From: Sipunculus nudus
Lineage: Eukaryota > Annelida > Sipuncula > Golfingiida > Sipunculidae
Length of the DNA stretch: 64,000 nucleotides
Reading direction: 5' to 3'
Assembly: GCA_026874595.1 (NCBI GenBank)
Contig: CM049314.1
Span: forward strand, 50,759,812 to 50,823,811
Shown here: in pieces, positions 41,018 through 53,289 of the stretch
Layout: each line of letters begins with the position of its first letter
Numbering within the stretch: position 1 is the first letter of the stretch
Notes under the pieces: generated by a model
Databases searched by the model: none
Seen by the model: only the letters and a program-made list of their open reading frames with translations
Told to the model about the DNA's origin: nothing
Position numbers and translations under genes: made by a program

Positions 41018-42287
41018 TTTATATGATATCAAAGAGTTGAACCACGCTTATATATGATATCTAAGATGAGAACTACGCATATATATGATATCTGAGAGGA
41101 GAACCACGCTTATATATGATATCTGAGAGGAGAACCTCGCTTACATATGATATCTAAGAGGAGAACCACGCTTATATATGATATCTGAGAGCAGAACCAC
41201 GCTTAGGCCCTACCTATATTTGATATCTGAGAGGAGAACCACACATGTATATGATATCTAAAAGGAGAACCCCCTTATATGTAATATTTGAAAGGAGAAC
41301 TACGCGTATTCTATAATATCTAAAAGGAGAACCCCGATTATATGTAATATTTGAGAGGAGAACGTCTATATATGATATCTAAGAGAAGAACCCCGCTTAT
41401 ATTTAATATTTAAGAGAACCACGCATATTTATGATATCTAAGAGGAGAAGCATGCATTTATATGATATCTGAAAGGAAACCACGCATATATATGATATCT
41501 GAGAGCAGAACCACGCATATATATATATATATATATCTGAAAGCAGAACCTAGGAGCAGGACCACGCATAAATATATTATAACTTAGAGGAGAACCCCGC
41601 TTATATGTAATATTTGAGGAGAGAACCACGTATATATATGATATCTATGAGGAAAACCACCCATACATATGATTTCTGAGAGTAGAACCACGCATATATA
41701 TGATATCTAAGAGTAGAACCATGCTTGTATATGATATCTAAGGGGAGAACTACGCATATATATGATATCTAAGAGGAGAACCACGCATTTATATGATATC
41801 TGAGAGCGGAACCACGCTTATATATGATATCTGAGAAGGGAACTACACATATATATGATATCTAAGAGGAGAACCATGGATATATATGATATCTGAGAGG
41901 AAAACCACGCATATATAAGATATCTGAGAGCAGAACCATGCTTATATATGATATCTAAGAGGAGAACCACGCATTTATATGATATCTGAGAGCGGAACCA
42001 CGCTTATATATGATATCTGAGAAGGGAACTACACATATATGATATCTAAGAGGAGAACGATGCATATATATGATATCTGAGAGGAAAACCACGCATATAT
42101 ATGATATCTGAGAGTAGAACCACGCAAATATATGATATCTTATAGTAGAACCACGCTTGTATATGATATCTAAGAGGAGAACCACGCATATATATGATAT
42201 CTAAGAGGAGAACCACGCATATAAATGATATCTGAGAGCAGAACCACGCTTATATATGATATGTGAAATGGGAACCACACATATATA

Positions 42288-42505
42288 TGAATAGCTGATA
42301 AACCCGGTATACCGGGCTTTTTACCGGGGTTTGGGAGATACATTTACTGAGATATTGAATGTTGGCTCATTTTTTATAATGAAAGTTAAAAGAAAATATA
42401 GATTTTTAGTGGGGTACTCTCGGAATACGATATGTACAAATATTTTTTACTGTTATTTTGTGGCGCTGTGCTCGTGGCAAAAAATCATACCCCGGTATAT
42501 ATATA
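42288..42505 (+). repeat. Satellite-borne insert, short form, copy 1
   Basis: Begins AGCTGATAAACCCGGTATAC and ends ATCATACCCCGGTAT, flanked by satellite. Identical in translation to 45330-45547. Confidence 0.8.
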
Positions 42506-42983
42506 CTACACATATATATGATATCTAAGAGGAGAACCATGCATATATATGATATCTGAGAGGAAAACCACGCATATATAAGATATCTGAGAGTAGAACC
42601 ACGCAAATATATGATATCTTATAGTAGAACCACGCTTGTATATGATATCTAAGAGGAGAACCACGCATATATATGTTATCTGAGAGAAGAACCCCGCATA
42701 TATGATATCTGAGAGGAGAACCACACATGTATATGATATCTAAGAGAAGTACCCCGCTTATATGTAATATGTGAGGAGAGAACCACGTATATATATATGA
42801 TATCTATGAGGAAAACCACCCATACATATGATTTCTGAGAGTAGAACCACGCATATATATTATATCTAAGAGGAGAACCACGCATATATATGATATCTAA
42901 GAGGAGAACCACGCATATATATGATATCTGAGAGCAGAACCACGCTTATATATGATATCTGAGAAGGGAACCACACATATATA

Positions 42984-43930
42984 TGACTAGCTGATAAACC
43001 CGGTATACCGGGCTTTTTACCGGGGTTTTGGGAGATATATTTACTGAGATATTGAATGTTGGCTCATTTTTTATTATGAAAGTATATGAAAATATAGATT
43101 TTTAGTGGGGTACTCTCGGAATACGATATGTACAAATATTTTTTATTGTTATTTTGTGGCGCAGTGCTCGTGGCAAAAAATCATACCCCGGTATGTTTAC
43201 CTTGAAGACCTAGTCAGTGATGGTTTACATTGGGAACCGGAATGAGACGCGGAGGCATACAGTGTTTCGTTGATATTTGACTGGTTTCTATCGTTGGACG
43301 TATAATAAAGAATAGGTTGATGTGAGGAACACAAGAATGATTAATTATATCAACGTTGCAAGGAAACTGTTCCTGAAGAAGGAAACAGAAATATGCATAC
43401 ATCGTAAGTAGCAGAAGCGGACCCAGTGGGACTCCATGCAGTGGGTCCGTATCCCATTTTCAGCCATCGCAACCTTTTTTTTCATCATATTACACAAATT
43501 TTGAGGCCTGAAACCCCCGCCACCATCCCAGCCCTGTTCCTGAAATCGGGACCTTGAATAAGGTTTTGTCATTAATCCTCCTGGGTTGCACTCTCCATTT
43601 CATAAAGCGAGAAACATGTGTTTTTCTCTTTTGCAGACCACGCACAAGGGTAAAATCCCCGATTGAAAGCAAGCGTTATTCATATGAACAATAGTCCTTA
43701 GAGATTAAGTGACCACGATGCATTCCGGTGAATGCCGAAGGCAGTCCGGCTGTGCTTGGTAAAAACGGAAAATCACTCAAAATTATATGTATATTACAAA
43801 ATATTTATTTTCATATCGCCTATGTCACTGCGGGAATAATAACCTTTAAAATGATGTATGGTACAATATTGTACACAACGCGGTTTTAGAGAACATTGCG
43901 AACAAACGTGAACCGAATTCCTTTTATAAG
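42984..43930 (+). repeat. Satellite-borne insert, long form, copy 1
   Basis: Starts like the short form but continues ~730 bp beyond the second CCCCGGTAT motif, with frames that have no recognised domain. Near-identical to 46765-47722. Confidence 0.8.
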
Positions 43931-45329
43931 TATTAGATATCTGACAAGGGAACCACACATATATATGTTATCTGAGAGAAGAACCCCGCATATATGATAT
44001 CTGAGAGGAGAACAACACATGTATATGATATCTAAGAGGAGAACCCCGCTTATATGTAATATTTGAGAGGAGAACCACGCTAACATATGATTTCTAAGAG
44101 GAAAACCACGCTTATATATGATAAATGAGAGGATAACCACGCATATATATGACATGTAAGAGAAGAACCACGCATAAATATGATATCTTAGAGTAGAACC
44201 AGGCTTATTTATGTTATATGAGAGGCGAACCACGCTTATATATGATATCTGAGAGGAGAACCATGCATATATATGAAATCTGAGAGTAGAACCACGCATA
44301 TAAACGATATCTAGGAGCAGAACCACGCATAAAATGATATCTAATTTTAGAACCACGCATATATGCGATACATGAGAGAAGAACCACGCATATATATGAT
44401 ATCCGAGAAAACTAAGCATTTATATATAATATCTAAGAGGAGAATCACACTAATATGATATCATTGAGGAGAACCACGCTTATATATGATATCTGAAAGG
44501 AGAACCACGCATATATATGATATCTAAGAGTAGAACCATGCTTATATATGATATCTAAGAGGAGAACCACGCATATATATGATATCTAAGAGGAGAACCA
44601 CGCATTTATATGATATCTGAGAGCGGAACCACGCTTATATATGATATCTGAGAAGGGAACTACACATATATATGATATCTAAGAGGAGAACCATGCATAT
44701 ATATGATATCTGAGAGGAAAACCACGCATATATAAGATATCTGAGAGTAGAACCACGCAAATATATGATATCTTATAGTAGAACCACGCTTGTATATGAT
44801 ATCTAAGAGGAAAACCACGCATATATATGATAGCTGAGAGCACTGAGAACCACGCTTATATATGCTATGTGAGAGGAGAACCACATATGTATATGATATC
44901 TAAAAGGAGAACCCCGATTATATGTAATATTTGAGAGGAGAACCACGGATATATATGATATCTAAGAGCAGAACCACGCATATATACGATATCAAGGAGT
45001 AGAACCACGCATATTATATGATATCCAAGAGGAGAAACCCGCTTATATGTAATATTTGAGAGTAGAACCACGCTCATATATGATATCTAACAGTAGAACC
45101 ACCCTTATACAAGAAATCTGAGAGCAGAAACACGGATATATGATATCTAAGAGGAGAAAAACCAATCATATATATGATATCTAAGAGTAGAACCATGGTT
45201 ATATGTGATATCTAAGAGGAGAACCACGCATATATATGATATCTAAGAGGAGAACCACGCATATAAATGATATCTGAGAGCAGAACCACGCTTATATATG
45301 ATATGTGAAATGGGAACCACACATATATA

Positions 45330-45547
45330 TGAATAGCTGATAAACCCGGTATACCGGGCTTTTTACCGGGGTTTGGGAGATACATTTACTGAGATATTGA
45401 ATGTTGGCTCATTTTTTATAATGAAAGTTAAAAGAAAATATAGATTTTTAGTGGGGTACTCTCGGAATACGATATGTACAAATATTTTTTACTGTTATTT
45501 TGTGGCGCTGTGCTCGTGGCAAAAAATCATACCCCGGTATATATATA
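45330..45547 (+). repeat. Satellite-borne insert, short form, copy 2
   Basis: Copy of 42288-42505 at an offset of 3042 bp. The flanking satellite variants match as well, so the whole block was duplicated. Confidence 0.8.
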
Positions 45548-46764
45548 CTACACATATATATGATATCTAAGAGGAGAACCATGCATATATATGATATCTG
45601 AGAGGAAAACCACGCATATATAAGATATCTGAGAGTAGAACCACGCAAATATATGATATCTTATAGTAGAACCACGCTTGTATATGATATCTAAGAGGAG
45701 AACCACGCATATATATGTTATCTGAGAGAAGAACCCCGCATATATGATATCTGAGAGGAGAACCACACATGTATATGATATCTAAGAGAAGTACCCCGCT
45801 TATATGTAATATTTGAGGAGAGAACCACGTATATATATGATATCTATGAGGAAAACCACCCATACATATGATTTCTGAGAGTAGAACCAGGCATATATAT
45901 GATTTCTAGGAGCAGAACCACGCATATATACGATATCAAGGAGCAGAACCACGCATATTATATGATATCTAAGAGGAGAAACCCACATATGTAATATTTG
46001 AGAGTGGAACCACGCTCATATATGATATCTAACAGTAGAACCACGCTTATACATGAAATCTGTGAGCAGAAACACGCATATATATGATATCTAAAAGTAG
46101 AACCACGCATATATACGATATCTAGGAGCAGGTCCACGAATATATATGATATTTAAGAGGAGAACCACGCATATTATATGATATCTAAGAGGAGAACCAC
46201 GCTTATATATGACATCTAACAGTAGAACCACGCTTATACAAGAAATCTGTGAGCAGAAACACGCATATATATGATATCTGAAAGTAGAACCACGCATATA
46301 TACGATATCTAGGAGCAGGTCAACAAATATATATGATATCTGAGAGGAAAACCACGCATATATAAGATATCTGAGAGTAGAACCACGCAAATATATGATA
46401 TCTTATTGTAGAACCACGCTTGTCTATGATATCTAAGAGGAGAACCACGCATATATATGTTATTTGAGAGAAGAACCCCGCATATATGATATCTGAGAGG
46501 AGAACCACACATGTATATGATATCTAAGAGAAGTACCCCGCTTATATGTAATATTTGAGAAGAGAACCACGTATATATATGATATCTATGAGGAAAACCA
46601 CCCATACATATGATTTCTGAGAGTAGAACCACGCATATATGTTATATCTAAGAGGAGAACCACGCATATATATGATATCTTAGAGGAGAACCACGCATAT
46701 ATATGATATCTGAGAGCAGAACCACGCTTATATATGATATCTGAGAAGGGAACCACACATATAT

Positions 46765-47722
46765 ATGACTAGCTGATAAACCCGGTATACCGGGCTTTTT
46801 ACCGGGGTTTGGGAGATACATTTACTGAGATATTGAATGTTGGCTCATTTTTTATTATGAAAGTATATGAAAATATAGATTTTTAGTGGCGTACTCTCGG
46901 AATACGATATGTACAAATATTGTTTACTGTTATTTTGTGGCGCAGTGGTCGTGGCAAAAAATCATACTCCGGTATGTTTACCTTGAAAACCTGGTCAGTG
47001 ATGGTTTACATTGCGAACCGGAATGAGACGCGGAGGCATACAGTGTTTCGTTGATATTTGACTGGTTTCTATCGTTGGACGTATAATAAAGAATAGGTTG
47101 ATGTGAGGAACACAAGAATGATTAATTATATGTACGTTGCAAGGAAACTGTTCCTGAAGAAGGAAACAGAAATATGCATACATCGTAAGTAGCAGAAGCG
47201 GACCCAGTGGGACTCCATGCAGTGGGTCCGTATCCCATTTTCAGCCATCGCAACCTTTGTTTTTCATCGTATTACACAAATTTTGAGGCCTGAAACCCCC
47301 GCCACCATCCCAGCCCTGTTCCTGAAATCGGGACCTTGAATAAGGTTTGATCATTAATCCTCCTGGGTTGCACTCTCCATTTTTATAAAGCGAAAAACAT
47401 GTGTTTTTCTCTTTTACAGACCACGCACGAGGGTAAAATCCCCGATTGAAAGCAAGCGTTATTCATATGAACAATAGTCCTTAGTGTTAGAGATTAAGTG
47501 GCCACGATGCATTCCGGTGATTGCCGAAGGCAGTCCGGCTGTGCTTGGTAAAAACGGAAAATCACTCAAAATTATATGTATATTAAAAATATTTATTTTC
47601 ATATCGCCTATGTCACTGCGGGGATAATAACCTTTAAAATGATGTATGGCACAATATTGTACACAACGCGGTTTTAGAGAACATTGCGAACAAACGTGAA
47701 CCGAATTCCTTTTATAAGTATT
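46765..47722 (+). repeat. Satellite-borne insert, long form, copy 2
   Basis: Copy of 42984-43930 at an offset of ~3781 bp with few substitutions. The flanking satellite on the left is also shared. Confidence 0.8.
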
Positions 47723-48189
47723 AGATATCTGAGAAGGGAACCACACATATATATGTTATCTGAGAGAAGAACCCCGCATATATGATATCTGAGAGGAGAA
47801 CCACACATGTATATGATATCTAAGAGGAGAACCCCGCTTATATATGATATATGAGAGGAGAACCACGCATATATATGACATGTAAGAGAAGAACCACGCA
47901 TAAATATGATATCTTAGAGTAGAACCAGGCTTATTTATGTTATATGAGAGGCGAACCACGCATATATATGATATCTGAGAGTAGAACCACGCATATATAC
48001 GATATCTGAGAGTAGAACCACGCATATATACGATATCTAGGAGCGCAGAACCATGCATTAATATTATATCTGGGAGAGAACCACACATATCTCTGATCCA
48101 CACATGTATATATCGGGTCCACATGTATATATTTTTCCAGAAGAAGAATACACGGAAAGTCATACAGAAATATTTATAATAACACAATA

Positions 48190-48237
48190 TAAACTATATT
48201 AATAATATTAATAATAATAATAATCATAATAATAATA

Positions 48238-48280
<43 letters not shown>

Positions 48281-48301
48281 ATTAATGATATTATAATCAT
48301 A

Positions 48302-48336
<35 letters not shown>

Positions 48337-48345
48337 TGTTGTTAT
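48190..48345. repeat. (AAT)n/(ATT)n microsatellite
   Basis: AATAAT units change to ATTATT units near 48236, giving a potential AT-rich hairpin directly after the satellite. Confidence 0.9.
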
Positions 48346-48454
48346 CTCATTTTGCGTAGAAACTCGACGTATGTCAGGATGAGTTTTGTATTATAAAATC
48401 ATTCGAGGTTCTTTTTTTATGACGGGAACCAGTCTATGGTTACACACTATTTCA

Positions 48455-48620
48455 ACCAATAGGAGCGTGGTTTTACACCGTGCTTGCTGAATAGGAAATG
48501 TTAACTATATAAACTCTCCGGGGAAGGAGGGGGGGGGGGGGAGGGTATAATTCGCTGATCAGCGCGCCGATCAGCGGTCTGCAGTATAAAACGCTGTTCA
48601 GCGCGCTGATCAGCACCCTT
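48455..48620 (+). promoter_or_regulatory. Promoter-like segment with a GCTGATCAGC hairpin
   Basis: CCAAT (48456) and CTATATAAAC (~48504) have near-core-promoter spacing. Further on, GCTGATCAGCGCG (~48554) and CGCGCTGATCAGC (~48594) form an inverted pair around TATAAAAC. No downstream coding frame is recognised, so activity is uncertain. Confidence 0.3.
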
Positions 48621-50267
48621 TTAATTAAAGCATTAATTTCAGGCAAATTAACCCCCATTTACCAACCTCGAACTATTTTGTGATTAAATATAATTAAAAG
48701 GCACAATCAGCCATTTAAATCGACGTGATTTAAATCAAACAACCCTGTTATTTTTAACTTTTAACTTGGTTAATGTCGATGAACCGTGTTAAAATAAAAA
48801 GTTGACAGGATGGATGTAAAATATCTAAATTCTACAAACAAGCATTGTCATTTAGAATTTCATCGTTTTTAAAAGAATCAATGTGTTAAGTATTTTAAAT
48901 ATTAAACTTTTAAAATGTTTATTATAAAAGAAGTCTGTATGTTTTAAGTTAAACTTTTGTTAATGATTACATTTATTTTCATTCAACACCGTTCTCCTTC
49001 TTGAACACCATTATATATTGAAAATAGGCATAAGTTCAAGAGAAAAATGACCTAGAAACATATTAGAAATGCTTTTATCTCCAACATTTTAACGACCGAG
49101 ATAGATTGCTATATTTTCCTTCTATTTATTGCATTATACCTTCTGTGCATGGCCGGGTCGCAGTTGTATTTCGTTTCAGGATATAAACGGAACACATTAA
49201 AATTTAAAAAAAAATACACAATTTACAGGGCTAAAATATATGTTTATGATAAAATACATCGTACAGGTTAACCTTCCTTATTTTTTTCTAAATCAGCTAT
49301 GCGGGACCGTGAAATTGTCATGAAAATATCCAGCTCAAGCTTTCAAAAATATAAATTCCCAACACTGCTTATAAAGTCTGTAATGGTGATGAAATTGATA
49401 ATATACACTTAGGGCAAAATAAATAAGCCAAAACTATAATATTTCATGAAACAACCTGCTCTGTTGAAAGTAATTTTATATAGTTTACATTTTTATTGCC
49501 ATATTAGTCTATAAAATAAATATTAAAATGTTATTAAATGTTATTTTTCAGATGCTGTATACCTGCTGAAATTGCAAATGTGTTTCGTAGAAAGACCCTT
49601 TCATTTAATTGTAAATCTCATTACGGATTCTTTTAGGAATGGACTAAACATGCATTCTTATTAAGAGTTAAGTAAATGTCCTCTCACTTTTGTCTGATCA
49701 AAATACATGTTGTTTTACCAGTTTGTATAGGCCTACTCTCAAATTTATTAAAACAATATTCAACAATATTAGCGATTGCAAAAAATACACAGTCGACAAT
49801 ATTTTGCTGTGGATTCATAAGTGGCATTTCACAGAATATTTGTGCAGGATATTGTAAATAAATTAGTTTTTTTTAATACATTCAAACTAAGTATATGTCT
49901 CAGCTATTTCTATCATCTGGCCGGTGAACACCTACCAACAAATTGCTGCAGCGCCCCCTACTGACAGCTAATATCGGCAATTAATAAAAATCGGAAGTCG
50001 GAAGCCGTTTCATTTATCAGTATAATTTTATAAAATACGATCATACCATCAATTGTTCGTGATAAAATGGAAGATATAGACCACTTTTGTCATACAAGAA
50101 AGTTTCAAAGATATATATACCCGTATATGAAAATTAAAGCATATTTAATTCGTCGGAAGCCTCTCGTTAGTCATCTGGAAATGATGCTGTTCAAAATGCA
50201 TAAAACTCGGAAGTCAAGCCCATAGCACCAACCAACAATGACACATAAAAGGTCTCGCATCATTCCT
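48621..50267. other. AT-rich interval, no gene recognised
   Basis: No motif-bearing frame, RNA gene or clear repeat structure seen. A short 61-codon frame at 49676-49861 has no supporting features. Confidence 0.45.
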
Positions 50268-52260
50268 CAGGGGCGTGTTTACAGGGGGGCGCAACAGGCA
50301 CGCGCCCCCCTTAAAATCTGTTTAATAAATTTTTAGGGGGCACTCAGTTTCGTAAATTATCAGGGCGTGTCTAAACCGTTTGCAAAAAAAGCTCACAAAG
50401 TTGTATTTGTAAGGCCTATAGGGCATAGTTTAAACTTTCAATTCAGTAACAGTATAGGATGACACCCTCTAGTAGCTATGTGGACAGAAGAAAATCCTCA
50501 TTGAAAGCTGCTGCTCATGCATACGTCATAGCACACGACAGTCCTAGTGGTTAGCCATTAAATATCAGTTTTGTGATTGTTTCAGGTAACGTCAGTGTAT
50601 GGTGTTCAATCCCCGCCCGTTTTTATTTAATTTAAAACAGGCGCTATATGAGCGGTGAGGTCAGCAGGTACACCGTAACGGGGGCACGACGGGCCCGAGG
50701 GGTGCCCGATCGACCGGGAATTTCCTTTAGAGTAGAATAATATGTTTGAAAATGGAGAAGTCTCATTTAGTTTTTATATAAATTTTAGTCAGGAAACCCC
50801 GCGAGGGTCCGATATAGGGCGACAGAAATGCGCATCTCGTTTGTCATTTGAGAGACATGTATATATGGAGTTTTTAATCCTAATTGACGGGTCTAAATTA
50901 AGGGACCTGTACCGGAAAGGAATTTCCTATAGAGTCCAATGAAATGTTTGAAAATGTAGAAGTCTCACTTGATTTTATTTTAGCTTAGGAATTTCCAATG
51001 AAGCACAAGAAAAAGTTCGAATATGATGAAGACACATGTTTTACGAAAAGTATAAGTATATAATTTCTAATAGTGAGTGACCAAAGGGGTCCAGGCCCAC
51101 CAGGAGTTTCCTATGTGAAGAACACCATTGAATACTTGAAAATTAGAAAATCTTTTTGGCTTTTTACGTTAACTTGCATTTATAAAGCTGTCAACAGGAC
51201 GACTCAAAAGAGCCCGGCTAAATATATGCCTGTTAATGCGGAACTTTTTTCTCTTTGGTTTTAGCAAATATATAGAGTTTTAATCGGCAGTGATCGGAAA
51301 GGACTCGAACCCAGAAATTTCGAAGGGCACAAGAACAGGCTTGACGATGAAGTCTCACATTTAAGTCTCTTATTTGTCTTAAAAAAGCATTATCAAGTTT
51401 TTATAGGTTTTAGCCCCCGTGGGGTCCAAAGGGCCTGGATGAGCAAAGAGTTCTTAAGGCCCATTAGAATGTATGGAAATGTAGAAATTCCTGAGTATTG
51501 GTGCACAATAGTTACGGTATAAATGAATTGTAAATATTATGTTTAGTACCACAGATCCATGGATGAAATTAATCACAATTAATATTTATTTGCATTAATT
51601 TTACATGGTCCGGAGGGCTATGGAAAGCGTACACTTTCCTTAAGGAAGTACATGCTGTTTGTTTTACTCTTTAACTCTGTTTTAAGTTTGATCAGGTAGG
51701 CCTATCAAATGTGAGTTAATTCATAAATATAAATATTCAAGAAATTAAATTTATTTATTGATTCACGCGGAATAGTAAAAAATTCAGTGGAGAGGTCCCT
51801 TTCATTAAATTTTTATTTTTAATTTATTAGGAGGACGCTTGAGGACGCCCCAGCATAGGCCTTTATCATGCATGGCGACAAATCATACTTAACTGCTTTT
51901 CTGCTTGTCCACTTTAATGCATGATTATATATATATTTTATATGAACATATATATGTGCTGCGGGGGTGTTAAATATCTTATTACGGACAGTGAATAATC
52001 TCTTAAAGCCTATAGCCTATATACGATCCCCATCGACCTGTCGATAGCACACTGTACCGTCACAATAAAAACTGTACGTTCCTGCAAATATAACGAAATT
52101 TTAAATGTATACATGCATACAGTGAACAGTACATAACAGGCACATGCTCGACATGATGCCGGGAAGGCTTTGGGGCGGGGAATCCCTTGTGAAAACACGT
52201 CACGGGAAGGGGGATTCCGCGGAAACGCGCGCGTATCCGCACGCATGGAAAAAGGGCCAT
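50268..52260. mobile_element. Relative of the element nested in the Polinton
   Basis: Begins CAGGGGCGTGTTTA. 50268-51840 is the reverse complement of 11165-12703 over most of its length, including the tRNA-like module (~50540-50625). 52105-52260 matches 10553-10690 in direct orientation. The relative orientation of the two blocks therefore differs between copies. It has no coding capacity. The right boundary is not resolved. Confidence 0.7.
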
Positions 52261-52440
52261 AGGGATGCCTGCTAAGACCTCCATATGATTTTTATTTTAG
52301 TTTAGCATGGTGGATAAAGTATATATGATGATATACGTAGCATTAAATGGAGAAAACTATGCATCCCTCTGTTAAAGTCCTTTCTTTAGTATGCTGCTTC
52401 ATTAAGTAGAGACTTGGATTTATATCGAATGAAGAGTTAA

Positions 52441-53210
52441 GGCCGGCAAACACGTTGCGACCCGATTCAACTCAACTCAACTGGGCCCGACTGAACAGGT
52501 TTCCTCAAGTTTTCTACAGTTTCTTCCAGTTTTTGACCCTGCAGACTGACGAAAACTGGGGTGCATACACATAACGACCCGACTCAACTCAACTGGATCG
52601 ACGGCAGAGGCGGTACATTCAAATCAACAAAAATGGTGATAAGCTTGTGACATATGAAAGCAAATTCATTAATACATGTCATATTATTAATCAGTATACG
52701 TGTATGTATCTGTATGTCGCCCTTTCAATTCTTCTCATCGCATAGTTTGATAAATTTTAGTCTAGAAAATAGTATTCGATGTCCTGTGATATACACTATA
52801 TATTCTACATCCGTGAACATGAAGCATATTGATATTATGCTGACATTGTACTGGTGACATTGGCTATACAGATCTATATTCATATATAATGCGCGCATAG
52901 TGCTCATGTAATGTATTGCTGTCTTTCTCTGCACCATTCGATTTTGGCCAAGAAGATCACATGACCGAGGTACTCATGTGATCAGAGACGTAGATGTGAT
53001 TGGTTGCTGACTGTACTTCTGAACGACGCGACTCAAGTGGACACGATTTTTTCTGACACTGCCAGAAACCAAAAACTGATGCCGACTGGTGCCGACTCTG
53101 GTTGAGTCGGGTCGTTTTCGCGCATACACTTTGCGACGCGACTCAACTCAACTCAACTAAACAGTTTTTGACCTGTTGAGTTGAGTCGGGTCGCAACGTG
53201 TATGCCGGCC
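52441..53210. mobile_element. ~770 bp TTAA inverted-repeat element
   Basis: Ends GGCCGGCAAACACGTTGCGA at 52441 and its near-complement ending TGCCGGCC at 53210. TTAA occurs at 52437-52440 and 53212-53215. The terminal repeats contain GACCCGACTCAACTCAACT-type runs. No transposase is present. A TTAA target suggests piggyBac or Kolobok ancestry. Confidence 0.75.
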
Positions 53211-53289
53211 TTTAATTACACCCGTTAAACTACAAGGTTTTTATAACGAAGAAAAGGAGAGGGCCGGAAACCTTTCCCTGATAGCACGT

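Larger units (their letters stand above)
36630..48085. repeat. 31-bp AT-rich satellite array
   Basis: The basic unit is 31 bp: AGATATCATATATATGCGTG followed by GTTCTCCTCTA. It carries GATATC and the 10-bp palindrome CATATATATG. Because 31 is not a multiple of 3, three units give a 31-residue peptide period (RYHIYAWF...SDIIYMRG), which explains the many long false ORFs. Plus orientation runs 36630-38445 and the opposite orientation 38480-48085. Units diverge moderately, with shorter and longer variants. The array is interrupted by an 8-bp-TSD element and by four copies of a CCCGGTATACCGGG-starting insert. Confidence 0.95.

Noticed and set aside
36630-48085. Dozens of 60-177 residue ORFs rich in RYHIYAWFSS
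   Set aside because: They are translations of the 31-bp satellite in all frames; the 31-residue period equals three units. No start context or other coding evidence.
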